From JACVRW01 sp963734025 (lineage in GTDB: Bacteria > Actinomycetota > Thermoleophilia > Solirubrobacterales > Thermoleophilaceae), in NCBI GenBank assembly GCA_963734025.1, contig CAVTFR010000020.1, positions 7,006-71,005 on the forward strand: a DNA stretch of 64,000 bases, given 5' to 3'. Position numbers and translations under genes: made by a program. Below the pieces are notes generated by a model, which searched no databases, had not been told where the DNA came from, and saw only the letters and a list, made by a program, of their open reading frames with translations. This document shows, in pieces, positions 41,654 to 49,637 of the stretch. Every line of letters begins with the position of its first letter. Within the stretch, counting starts at the first letter, position 1.

Positions 41654-42576
41654 TCGCTCCTCGAGCGGCGCCGCAGGAACGCGTAGGGGTCGGCGAGCGG
41701 GCCGAGGTGCTGCAGCTTGTCCGGATTGACCACGGAGTTGATCGCCTGGATGCGGCCGTCCGCGATGTCGAACACGAGCACCCCCAGGATCGCCTCCTCA
41801 ACCGAATCGATCGTGAGCGCACCCGGCTGGCCATTGACCTCGACCGGCCGGAGCTCGAACCCGCCCGCGAGCTCCCCGGAGCGGGCCCACGAGGCAAGTA
41901 TCTTCGCCACGCGCTGGCGGCCCGCGAGCGGCCGCGCGAGGGCGGGCGCCTTGCCGCCGCCGTCGCCGTGCAGGACGACGTCCTCAGCGAGTAGCGCCTC
42001 CAAGTCCTCCAGCTCGCCCTCGCGCGCCGCTGCGATGAAACGCTGCGCCAGCTCGTTGCGCACCTCCTCCGAGGGCTCGTAGCGGGGCTTGTGCTCCTCG
42101 ACGTGGCGGCGGGCCCGCGCGGTCAGCTGGCGCACGTTGTCCTCGCTCTTGCCGACGATCTCGGCGATGCGGTCGTAGGGGTAGTCGAAGACCTCGCGCA
42201 GCAGGAAGGCCGCGCGCTGTTCGGGCGAGAGGCTCTCGAGAACGACGAGGAAGGCGAAGGAGAGCGAGTCGGCCAGCTCGGCCTCCCAGGCCGGATCGCC
42301 CTCCTCCGCGGCGACGAGCGGCTCGGGGAGCCACTCGCCGCTGTAGCTCTCGCGCCGGACCCGCGCGGAGCGGAGCTGGTCGATTGAGAGCCGGGTGACC
42401 ACGGTCGACACGTACGCCCGCGGCGACTCGATGCGCTCACCCGACTCGAGCGTGCGGTGCAGGCGCAGAAGGCCCTCCTGGACGACGTCCTCGGCCTCGC
42501 TCACGCTCCCGAGCATGCGGTACGCGATGGCGAACGCCGGCGGCCGCAGCTCCTCGTACAGGTCCGTGCTCGCCAT
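41650..42576 (-). CDS. ECF41 family RNA polymerase sigma factor with SnoaL-like C-terminal domain
   Basis: A 308-aa sigma factor. Region 2 (about 5-75) has YRMLGSVSEAEDVVQEGLLR, the linker contains WLPEPL, and region 4 (about 105-165) has YPYDRIAEIVGKSEDNVRQL. The SnoaL-like extension (about 170-300) replaces an anti-sigma factor and ends with the conserved NPDKL motif. This is the ECF41 (SigJ-like) layout, in which the C-terminal domain controls activity. It lies 3 bp downstream of the epimerase gene, in the same operon behind an ECF41-type promoter, implying autoregulation. Confidence 0.9.
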   Translation of the reverse strand: MASTDLYEELRPPAFAIAYRMLGSVSEAEDVVQEGLLRLHRTLESGERIESPRAYVSTVVTRLSIDQLRSARVRRESYSGEWLPEPLVAAEEGDPAWEAELADSLSFAFLVVLESLSPEQRAAFLLREVFDYPYDRIAEIVGKSEDNVRQLTARARRHVEEHKPRYEPSEEVRNELAQRFIAAAREGELEDLEALLAEDVVLHGDGGGKAPALARPLAGRQRVAKILASWARSGELAGGFELRPVEVNGQPGALTIDSVEEAILGVLVFDIADGRIQAINSVVNPDKLQHLGPLADPYAFLRRRSRSD

Positions 42577-42579
42577 CGA

Positions 42580-43527
42580 CTAGCCGAGCCCCTTCGCGAA
42601 GCCGTCGCGCCAGCTCGGGTAGCGGAGCTTCCAGCCGAGCTCGCTCTTGGCCTTCTTGTTCGACGAACCGCGCAAGTCGGACATCATGGTGGAGACGACC
42701 TCGCCGCCGGCGAGCCGCGCGAGCCAGAGCGGGACGTGCCGCGGCGGCTTGGCGCCGACGGCCTTCGCCAGCTCGGGCAGCCACTCGGAGACCGGCGCCG
42801 GCTCGTCGTCGACGACGTTGTAGACGCCGCGAGTGCCGTGCTCGACCGCCTCGACGGTGGCCGACGCCGCGTCCTCGATGTGGATGAACGACCACACGCC
42901 GGTGCCCTTGCCGGCCACCGGGAACTTGCGCTGCCGGATCATCTCGACCTGCTCGCCGATGGGCTCGAGGCCAATCGACGTTCCGGGGCCGTAGAAGCCG
43001 CCATAGCGGAGGGCGATGCCCTCGGTCCAGTCGGCGTTTGTCACAGCCTGCTCCAGGTACTTGATCGCGTCGAGCGTCGTGCGAACCTGGGCGGGCGGCG
43101 TCGTGTCGAGCGGGTCGTCCTCCGACTTCACCGTGCCCCCCGTGCGGGCGTACGGCCAGGGAGCGAAGCTCTGGGCGACGAAGCGCTTGACCCCCACCGC
43201 GCGCCCGGCCGCGAGCAGATGGTCGGTGCCCTCGGTGCGCAGCTGGTTGGTGGTGGCGAAGGCGCGCTGCATGCGCCGCGGGTTGAACGACGCTTCGATA
43301 GCGGTCATCTGGTGGACGATCACGTCCGGCTGCGCCTTGGCCACCGCCTGCGCGACGGCGTCCGGGTCGAGCGCGTCCGCGACGACGGGCGTAGCGCCGA
43401 GCTCGCGCAGCAGCTCCTGCTTCGACTCGCTCCGCGTCATGCCGGTGACCTCGTGTCCGCGCTCCACCAGCTGCTTGACGAGCGGCCTGCCGAGCGCTCC
43501 CGTTGCACCTGCTACGAAGACCTTCAT
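42580..43527 (-). CDS. NAD(P)-dependent epimerase/dehydratase, ECF41 partner
   Basis: A 315-aa SDR/NmrA-like protein. The cofactor motif is VFVAGATGALGRPLVKQL, followed by VTGMTRSESKQELLRELG, ALRYGGFYGPGTS and FIHIEDAASATVEAVEHG. ECF41 sigma factors are typically encoded beside carboxymuconolactone decarboxylase, oxidoreductase or epimerase (COE) genes; this one fills that role and is the first gene of the operon. GAGAAGGAG upstream supports ATG 43527. Its substrate is unknown. Confidence 0.87.
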   Translation of the reverse strand: MKVFVAGATGALGRPLVKQLVERGHEVTGMTRSESKQELLRELGATPVVADALDPDAVAQAVAKAQPDVIVHQMTAIEASFNPRRMQRAFATTNQLRTEGTDHLLAAGRAVGVKRFVAQSFAPWPYARTGGTVKSEDDPLDTTPPAQVRTTLDAIKYLEQAVTNADWTEGIALRYGGFYGPGTSIGLEPIGEQVEMIRQRKFPVAGKGTGVWSFIHIEDAASATVEAVEHGTRGVYNVVDDEPAPVSEWLPELAKAVGAKPPRHVPLWLARLAGGEVVSTMMSDLRGSSNKKAKSELGWKLRYPSWRDGFAKGLG

Positions 43528-43558
43528 TTCGGCTCCTTCTCTCGTTTTCTACCCCTTT

Positions 43559-43585
43559 GACGAGACAGGCCATGCGCGTGTGACA
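43559..43585 (-). promoter_or_regulatory. ECF41-dependent promoter
   Basis: On the minus strand TGTCACA (43585-43579) and CGTC (43562-43559) are separated by exactly 16 bp, matching the published ECF41 promoter elements. Transcription would begin near 43552, leaving a leader of about 25 nt with a strong ribosome binding site before the epimerase ATG at 43527. Confidence 0.8.
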
Positions 43586-43611
43586 GCAGTTTTGTCGGGT
43601 ACTTCGCAGGT

Positions 43612-43956
43612 ATGCCACCTCGCGGAGTAAAGAAGGGCACGAAGCGCGCCCGTCAGTACGAGAAGATCAAGCAGAGCGAGAAGAAGCAGGGACGCTCCGA
43701 GGCCCGCGCCGAGGAGATCGCGGCGCGCACCGTCAACAAGGAGCGGGCGCGCAGCGGTGAGGCGCGGACCCGCTCGCGGACCTCGACGCGGGACATGTCG
43801 TCGTCGCGCCGTGGTGGCCGGCGTTCCGGCAAGTCCGGGCCCGAGGGCCGGACCCGCGACCAGCTCTACAACGAGGCCAAGAGACTGAACATCGAAGGCC
43901 GCTCGCGCATGAACAAGTCGCAGCTGCAGCGGGCTGTCGACCGCAAGAAGAGCTAG
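43612..43956 (+). CDS. Small basic Rho-N/SAP-like protein (plasmid-stabilisation-like annotation)
   Basis: A 114-aa highly basic protein. It begins MPPRGVKKGTKRARQYEKIK with EEIAARTVNKERARSGE, then a Ser/Arg-rich linker, and ends in a Rho-N/SAP-like helix pair, EGRTRDQLYNEAKRLNIEGR and SRMNKSQLQRAV. Similar actinobacterial proteins are often labelled plasmid stabilisation protein without functional proof; nucleic-acid binding is likely. It is divergent from the ECF41 operon with 84 bp between the starts. No clear Shine-Dalgarno sequence is seen. Confidence 0.78.
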   Translation: MPPRGVKKGTKRARQYEKIKQSEKKQGRSEARAEEIAARTVNKERARSGEARTRSRTSTRDMSSSRRGGRRSGKSGPEGRTRDQLYNEAKRLNIEGRSRMNKSQLQRAVDRKKS

Positions 43957-44735
43957 CTGCCGAGCTCGTCGACCAGGTCTGCGACCGAGTTGACGATCCG
44001 CGAGGGCCGGTAGGGGTGGCGCTCGGCGTCGGCCAGCACGGTCACGCCGCTGAGCACCAGCACCGTCTGAAGGCCCGCCTCCAGGCCCGACACGATGTCG
44101 GTGTCCATGCGGTCGCCGATCATCGCGGTGGTCTCGGAGTGGGCGTCGATCGTGTTCAGCGCCGAGCGCATCATCAGCGGGTTGGGCTTGCCGACGTAGT
44201 AGGGCTGGACCCCGGTTGCGCGGCTGATCAGCGCCGCGACGGAGCCCGTGGCCGGCAGCGGGCCGTCGGGCGAAGGGCCCACGTTGTCCGGGTTGGTTGC
44301 GATGAAGCGCGCCCCCTGGCTGACCAGCTGGATGGCGCGCGTGATGCGCTCGAAGCTGTAGGTGCGCGTCTCGCCGAGCACCACGTAGTCGGGTTCGCGA
44401 TCGGTGATCGTGTAGCCGTTCTCGTGCAGCGCCGTGGTCAGGCCGGCCTCACCGACGACGAACGCCGAGCCGCCCGGGCGCTGGTCGTCGAGGAAGCCGG
44501 CGGTGGCCAGCGCGGACGTCCAGATCGATTCCTCCGGCAGGTCGAGGCCGCTCCGCCTGAGCCGCGCGCGCAGGTCCCGGCGGGTGTACATCGAGTTGTT
44601 CGTGAGCACGAGGAAGGGGATCCCCAGCTCGGTCAGGGCCGCGACGAACTCGGGAGCGCCCGGAATTGCGCGCTCCTCGGTCACCAGCACGCCGTCCATG
44701 TCCATCAGCCATGCCTTGATCTCGCCGCGACTCAT
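43953..44735 (-). CDS. HAD-IIA family phosphatase (NagD-like)
   Basis: A 260-aa haloacid dehalogenase-superfamily hydrolase of subclass IIA. Motif I is WLMDMDGVLV (nucleophile Asp), motif II is LVLTNNSMYT, the Lys is in YYVGKPNPLMM, and motif IV is MIGDRMDTDIVSG. The C2 cap segment contains VVGEAGLTTALHENGY. Substrates of NagD-type enzymes include nucleoside monophosphates and sugar phosphates. ATG 44735 places motif I at the correct distance. It is convergent with the basic protein, with overlapping stop codons in AGCTAGCT. Confidence 0.87.
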   Translation of the reverse strand: MSRGEIKAWLMDMDGVLVTEERAIPGAPEFVAALTELGIPFLVLTNNSMYTRRDLRARLRRSGLDLPEESIWTSALATAGFLDDQRPGGSAFVVGEAGLTTALHENGYTITDREPDYVVLGETRTYSFERITRAIQLVSQGARFIATNPDNVGPSPDGPLPATGSVAALISRATGVQPYYVGKPNPLMMRSALNTIDAHSETTAMIGDRMDTDIVSGLEAGLQTVLVLSGVTVLADAERHPYRPSRIVNSVADLVDELGS

Positions 44736-44773
44736 GGGGCGCAGACTACGCACCGTGCTAGGAATTGAGTGCG

Positions 44774-45571
44774 ATGGCCTTTCTGCGCTACGTGGCGATC
44801 GGCGACAGCACGACCGAGGGGCTCGAGGACCCGTACCCCGACGGGAGCGGCTACCGCGGCTGGGCGGACCGGCTCGCCGAGCGCATCGCCCTGGCGAGCC
44901 CGGGCCTCCAGTACGCCAACCTCGCCGTGCGCGGCAAGCTCGCCCGCCAGGTGCACGATGAGCAGCTGGCGGCCGCCCTGGCACTCGAGCCCGACTTCGC
45001 CACCGTGGTGGCCGGGCTCAACGACACGCTCAGGCCGCGCTGCGACCTCGACCGCACCGCGGGCCACCTCGAGACGATGATCGGTGCGCTTCGCGCCCAG
45101 GGCTCGAAGGTCGCGACGATGACCTTCCCGGACCCCGTGACGGTCAACCCGCTGGCCCGCGTGGCGCGCGCGCGGGTGTTCGCCTTCAACGAGCGCCTGC
45201 GCCAGATCGCGGAGCGCCACGGCGCGCTGATCGTCGACTTCGAGCGGGCCGGCACCGGCGACCGCCGCCTATGGCACAGCGACCGCCTCCACGCGAACCC
45301 GGACGGCCACGCCCGCATCGCCGAGGGGTTCGCCGACGCGATCGGCCTGGAGGGCGCTACCGCCGCCTGGACCGAGCCGCTGCCCCCTGCGCCGCGCCCC
45401 CGGGTCGTCACGTCAGTGTCGGCAAACACCGTCTGGGCCGTGAAGCACCTCGCGCCCTGGCTCCTGCGCAGAGCACGCGGCGTCTCGTCCGGCGACGGCC
45501 GCCCCCCAAAGCGGCCGGTGCTGGAGCTGGTGCGGCCGGACGGGGCGAATCCGGCCACCGGCCCGACTTAG
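44774..45571 (+). CDS. SGNH/GDSL hydrolase
   Basis: A 265-aa esterase-like protein. Block I is YVAIGDSTTEGLED (catalytic Ser in GDST), block III is VAGLNDTL, and block V is SDRLHANPDGHARIA with the Asp and His. There is no signal peptide, so it is cytoplasmic or membrane-peripheral. The C-terminal 60 residues contain a basic helix, VKHLAPWLLRRARG. ATG 44774 is preferred; TTG 44765 is in frame 9 nt upstream. It is divergent from the HAD phosphatase gene (38 bp). Confidence 0.83.
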   Translation: MAFLRYVAIGDSTTEGLEDPYPDGSGYRGWADRLAERIALASPGLQYANLAVRGKLARQVHDEQLAAALALEPDFATVVAGLNDTLRPRCDLDRTAGHLETMIGALRAQGSKVATMTFPDPVTVNPLARVARARVFAFNERLRQIAERHGALIVDFERAGTGDRRLWHSDRLHANPDGHARIAEGFADAIGLEGATAAWTEPLPPAPRPRVVTSVSANTVWAVKHLAPWLLRRARGVSSGDGRPPKRPVLELVRPDGANPATGPT

Positions 45572-45598
45572 TGTCGTAGGACGACCTCAAGTCGGGCC
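45560..45598. terminator. Bidirectional terminator containing both stop codons
   Basis: GGCCCGACTT pairs perfectly with AAGTCGGGCC, with an inner GTCGT/ACGAC pairing. The stop codons of the SGNH hydrolase (plus) and the quinone oxidoreductase (minus) are both inside the hairpin, so it can end transcription from either side. Confidence 0.78.
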
Positions 45599-46591
45599 GC
45601 TGGCCCCGCGAACGTCCAGCACGACCTTCCCCGTGGCCCTGCGCGAGTCGAGCAGCTCGAGCGCGTCCGCCGCCTCCGACAACGGGAAGCGCGCTCCCAC
45701 GATCGGCTTCACGAACCCCTCCGACGCCAGCCGGCCAACGGCTTCGCCGATCGAGCGCACCACATCGGGCTTGGAGCTCACGTACGCCCCCCAGCCGGCG
45801 CCCACCACCTCGAGGTTGTTCAGCAGGAGCCGGTTCACGCGCACCTCGGGGATCGAGCCGCCCGTGAAGCCGACCACCACGCAGCGGCCGCCCTCGCGCA
45901 GCGAGCGCAGGCTGTCCGTGAAGCGGTCGCCGCCCACGGGGTCGATCACGACGTCGGCGCCGCCGCCGGAGAGCTCCTTCGCCTCGTCCTTCCAGGGGCC
46001 GTCCGAGCGCACCACGTCGTCGGCGCCCGCCTCGCGCGCCACGCGCTCCTTCTCGTCGCTCGAGACGACGCCGATCGTGCGCGCCCCGAGGCCCTTCGCA
46101 ACCTGCAGGGCGGCCGTCCCCACGCCGCCCGCCGCGCCGTGCACCAGAACGGTCTCGCCCTCGGCGAGACGCCCGCGTGTCACGAGCGCGAAATAGGCCG
46201 TGTGGTAATTGAGGACGAGGCTCGCCCCCTGGGCGAAGTCGAGCCCGTCGTGGAGGGAGAAGACGAAGTGCTCCGGCGCCACTGCGGTCTCGGCGAAGCC
46301 GCCGAGCATGCAGAAGGCGGCCACGCGGTCGCCCTCCGAGACGCCGGCGCCGTCGGGCGCGCTCAGCACGACGCCGCCCACCTCACTGCCCGGCACGAAC
46401 GGGAGCTCTGGCTTCATCTGGTACTCGCCGCGCGTCTGAAGCAGCTCCGGGAACGACACGCCCGCAGCGTGCACCTCGACCACCACGCCGCGGCCCGGGG
46501 TCAGCATGTGCGACGGCTCGGGGTCGGGCAGGTCGGCCTCCCGCAGCGCGTCGCGGGGTCCGCTGAGCTCCGCTATCTGGATCGCCCTCAT
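45587..46591 (-). CDS. NADPH:quinone oxidoreductase, zinc-independent MDR family
   Basis: A 334-aa medium-chain dehydrogenase/reductase of the quinone oxidoreductase type. The N-terminal part has LLQTRGEYQMKPELPFVPGSEV without zinc-binding Cys residues, and the cofactor motif is VLVHGAAGGVGTAALQVAK. The C-terminal DALELLDSRRATGKVVLDV is typical. It uses NADPH to reduce quinones or enoyl-type compounds. ATG 46591 overlaps the stop of the upstream sulfatase by 4 nt, making a two-gene operon; the functional link is unclear. Confidence 0.88.
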   Translation of the reverse strand: MRAIQIAELSGPRDALREADLPDPEPSHMLTPGRGVVVEVHAAGVSFPELLQTRGEYQMKPELPFVPGSEVGGVVLSAPDGAGVSEGDRVAAFCMLGGFAETAVAPEHFVFSLHDGLDFAQGASLVLNYHTAYFALVTRGRLAEGETVLVHGAAGGVGTAALQVAKGLGARTIGVVSSDEKERVAREAGADDVVRSDGPWKDEAKELSGGGADVVIDPVGGDRFTDSLRSLREGGRCVVVGFTGGSIPEVRVNRLLLNNLEVVGAGWGAYVSSKPDVVRSIGEAVGRLASEGFVKPIVGARFPLSEAADALELLDSRRATGKVVLDVRGASGPT

Positions 46592-48093
46592 GGGCGCGGC
46601 AGACTAACGCCGAAGACCGGGCGCGGCAGGCCCGGAACTGCGACACGGCAGTTGCTCCCCGCGCAGATGCGCAGGTTCGCCAGCCGCAGCTCGAGCTCGG
46701 CGCGCACCGCCGCGTACGCCGGCGAGTTGTGGACGCTCCGCAACTGGTAGGGGTCGAGCTTCAGGTCGTAGAGCTCACGCGCGCCGCCGCGGTGCTCCGC
46801 GTAGACGTAGCGCGGAGTCCTGATGCCGTCGTAGTCGAGCCCCAGCCGGTCACCGCCCTCGAGCAGCAGCTGGTCGCGCCAGCGCACCGCGGGGCCGCGC
46901 GCGAGCGGCAGCAGCGAGCGGCCGTCGAGCGGATGCCAGGGCGCGACACCGGCTGCCTCCAGGATCGTCGGTGCGAGGTCGACGTTGCCGACGATTCGGC
47001 TCGCCCGGCGGCCGGGCGTGATGCCCGGCCCGCGCATCATCAGCGGCACCCGGATCCCGGGCTCGTAGACCTGTGCCTTGCCGCTCCAAATTCGGTGCTC
47101 GCCGTGGAAGAAACCGTTGTCCGAGGTGAAGACGACGAGCGTGTTCTCGAGTTCGCCCGAATCCCGTAGGGCGCCGATGATGCGCTCGACCCCCTCGTCC
47201 ACTGCCAGCAGCGCCTCGAGTCGCTGCCGGTACTTCTGGCGGATCAGCTCGATCCGGGCCGCCCGCAGGCGGGGAAGCCGCTTGATCCGCGGCGGCTTGT
47301 CGGAGACGTCGCGCTCGCCGAAGCCGGGTCGGCGCGGCAGAGGCTCGATGTCGAACGCCCCGCGGTGGCGCGGAGCCACGGCCGGGGTAGCGACGCCAGG
47401 CGGGTCGCCCGGCTCGGACGGCCCCCCGGTGTGGGGCGCCAGGAAGCCGACCGACAGGAAGAACGGCGCGTCCGACCCAGCCAGGTCCTCGACCAGCTCG
47501 GCCGCGCGCCGCGACTGGAAGTCGGTCGCGTACAGGTCCGGGTCGCCATCGCGGCCGTAGGTCTCGAGCTCGCCGTTCTCGTTGACGGTGTAGCCCCAAT
47601 AGCGATAGGTCTCGCGCCCGGTGGTCGCGTACCACTCGTCCCACCCGGGCGGCACCTCCGTCGGGTTCACGTCCCCGTAGCCGTTCAGGAACTTGCCGAG
47701 GTGCGCGGTGCGGTAGCCGGCGGCCTGCAGCCAGCCGGGCAGCCAGCTCGAGGTGTCGAGCCGGTCGTAGCTGCCGAACGGCAGCGTGTTCGAGAGGACG
47801 CCGTGGTTGTGCGCGTACTGGCCAGTGAAGAAGGTTGCGCGCGAGGGACAGCAGCGCGGGTAGCTGACAAAGCTGTTCGTGAACGTCGCTCCTTCCGCGC
47901 CGATCAGCTCGCGCGTCCGCGGCATGGCCCAGATCGAATCGGCGGTCTGGTCGTCCGTCATCAGAACCAGCACATTGGGCTGCGCCGAGGCGACGACGGG
48001 TGCAGTTGCAAAGATCACGGCAAGGAGCAGCGCCGCCAGAGCCGCAACGGGCAGGCGAAAGCGGTGTTGCGCTGACCAGTGACGAGTGGACAC
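46588..48093 (-). CDS. Secreted sulfatase with canonical CxPSR motif
   Basis: A 501-aa sulfatase. The signal peptide is VAALAALLLAVIFATAPVVA. The metal site opens with LVLMTDDQTAD, and the formylglycine motif is RCCPSRATFFTGQ, so the nucleophile Cys is present. Later metal ligands are in VVFTSDNGFFHGEH and GKAQVYEPGIRVPL. It should hydrolyse a sulfate ester outside the cytoplasm. GTG 48093 is the only start that includes the whole signal peptide; it places the 5' end 15 bp inside the divergent sulfatase-like gene. Downstream it is coupled to the quinone oxidoreductase gene. Confidence 0.85.
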   Translation of the reverse strand: MSTRHWSAQHRFRLPVAALAALLLAVIFATAPVVASAQPNVLVLMTDDQTADSIWAMPRTRELIGAEGATFTNSFVSYPRCCPSRATFFTGQYAHNHGVLSNTLPFGSYDRLDTSSWLPGWLQAAGYRTAHLGKFLNGYGDVNPTEVPPGWDEWYATTGRETYRYWGYTVNENGELETYGRDGDPDLYATDFQSRRAAELVEDLAGSDAPFFLSVGFLAPHTGGPSEPGDPPGVATPAVAPRHRGAFDIEPLPRRPGFGERDVSDKPPRIKRLPRLRAARIELIRQKYRQRLEALLAVDEGVERIIGALRDSGELENTLVVFTSDNGFFHGEHRIWSGKAQVYEPGIRVPLMMRGPGITPGRRASRIVGNVDLAPTILEAAGVAPWHPLDGRSLLPLARGPAVRWRDQLLLEGGDRLGLDYDGIRTPRYVYAEHRGGARELYDLKLDPYQLRSVHNSPAYAAVRAELELRLANLRICAGSNCRVAVPGLPRPVFGVSLPRP

Positions 48094-49632
48094 GGAACAG
48101 AAGGCGAGGCGGACCCGGGACACCTTACGGAACTGAGGCGCCGCGACTTGCTGAAGACGGCTGGGGTTGGCGCGGCGGCGCTCGGCCTGAGCGGCTGCGG
48201 CCTCGTCGACGCACTGAGCGCCGAATCGGAGCGGCGGACGCGGCCGCGCAACATCGTCCTGGTCGTCATCGACACCCTGCGACCCGATCACGTCGGCGCC
48301 TACGGCGGGAGCGCCCGCACGCCCAGCCTCGACGCACTCGCCCGCGAGAGCCTGCGCTTCACGCGCGTCTTCCCGGAGGCGATGGCCACGGTCCCGGCGC
48401 GGCGCTCGATCATGACCGCCAAGCGGGTCTACCCCTTCGACGACTGGCAGCCCTGGTACGGGATGGCGAAGCGCCCAGGCTGGCAGCCGCTGCCGCCCGG
48501 CACCGAGAACCTCAGCACGATCATGCGCCGGCGCGGCTACTGGACCGCGTACGTCAGCGACAACCCGTTCCTCAGCCACTCGGGCCCCTTCGAGCCGTTC
48601 CGCCGGACCTGGGACCGCTACGTGCCCGTCCTCGGGCAACGCGGCGAGCGCCGTGACGCGCACACCGTCCCGCGCAGCGAGGCTGTCCGCCGGCTGCCGC
48701 CGATCATGCGCGAGGAGCACCTGATCTGGCGCGTGCGCCAGTTCCTGGCGGACAACGGGCGCGGGGTGGACGAGAGCCAGCACGCGGCCGCGCGCGTGTT
48801 CAAGCAGGGAGAGAAGGCCATGCGCCAGGCCGGGCGGCACAAGCCCTTCCTGCTCGTCGTCGACTCGTTCTCGCCGCACGAGCTGTGGGCGCCGCCGCGG
48901 AAGTACCTCGACATGTACACGGACAACGAGCTTCCGGGCATCGCCGACGTCCGCTATCGCAACTCGGACTACCTCACGAAGTCTCAGATCCGGCTCGTCA
49001 AGGCCACCTACGCGGCCTGCCTGACGATGGTCGACACCTGGCTCGGCCACTTCATGCGCGCGCTGAAGGAGCAGGGCCGCGACAGGGACACCGTCCTCGG
49101 CCTCGTCTCCGACCACGGCGTCTTTCTGGGCGAGCACAGCCTCACAGGCAAGTCCGACAGCTACCTGTTCGACGAGCTCATCCACGTGCCGCTCATGCTG
49201 CGCTCTCCGGACGGGCGCAGCGCCGGCATGCAGAGCGACTACTTCGCCACGACCGTCGACGTCGGGCCGACGCTCATGAGCATGGCGGGGCACGAGCCCG
49301 CGAAGAACCTCGACGGCACCGACCTGTCGCCGCTGCTCGGTGGCGACCGGCCCGCGGCCCAGCGGCCCTTCGCCTACGGGGGCTACGCGAACTTCTCGTT
49401 CGTGATCGAAGACCGCTGGAAGCTGATCGCGCGCAACGACAAGTCCTGGAACATGCTGTTCGACATCGCCGACGACCCGCATGAGCGCCGCGAGCTCTCG
49501 AGGCGCCACCCGCAGGTGGTCAAGCGGTTGTGGAACCAGCTGATGGAACAGATCGAGCGCCGCCCGCCGCGCTACAGCAAGAGCTTCATGGAGTCGACCC
49601 CGCGCGAGCCGCCGAAGAGCTGGTACCAGTAG
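48079..49632 (+). CDS. Sulfatase-fold lipoprotein lacking the formylglycine Cys/Ser
   Basis: A 517-aa alkaline-phosphatase-superfamily protein. The N-terminus has a twin-arginine signal, LRRRDLLKTAGVGAAAL, with a lipobox-like LSGC. Metal ligands appear in VVIDTLRPDHVGAYGG and GLVSDHGVFLGEH. In the catalytic position, where sulfatases have C/S-x-P-S-R, this protein reads ATVPARRS, giving Thr in place of Cys or Ser. Thr is the nucleophile of other superfamily members such as LtaS-type phosphotransferases, so a non-sulfatase activity is possible. GTG 48079 is the only start including the twin Arg with a short leader. Confidence 0.82.
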   Translation: MTSGHGTEGEADPGHLTELRRRDLLKTAGVGAAALGLSGCGLVDALSAESERRTRPRNIVLVVIDTLRPDHVGAYGGSARTPSLDALARESLRFTRVFPEAMATVPARRSIMTAKRVYPFDDWQPWYGMAKRPGWQPLPPGTENLSTIMRRRGYWTAYVSDNPFLSHSGPFEPFRRTWDRYVPVLGQRGERRDAHTVPRSEAVRRLPPIMREEHLIWRVRQFLADNGRGVDESQHAAARVFKQGEKAMRQAGRHKPFLLVVDSFSPHELWAPPRKYLDMYTDNELPGIADVRYRNSDYLTKSQIRLVKATYAACLTMVDTWLGHFMRALKEQGRDRDTVLGLVSDHGVFLGEHSLTGKSDSYLFDELIHVPLMLRSPDGRSAGMQSDYFATTVDVGPTLMSMAGHEPAKNLDGTDLSPLLGGDRPAAQRPFAYGGYANFSFVIEDRWKLIARNDKSWNMLFDIADDPHERRELSRRHPQVVKRLWNQLMEQIERRPPRYSKSFMESTPREPPKSWYQ

Positions 49633-49637
49633 AGCCT

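Noticed and set aside
43035..43065. Another TGTCACA, considered as a second ECF41 promoter
   Set aside because: It lies inside the epimerase coding region on the opposite strand and has no CGTC at the required distance.
48094..49509. A long N-terminal extension of the minus-strand sulfatase
   Set aside because: The extension is antisense to the Thr-type sulfatase-fold gene and shows no sulfatase similarity; a signal peptide starts right after GTG 48093.
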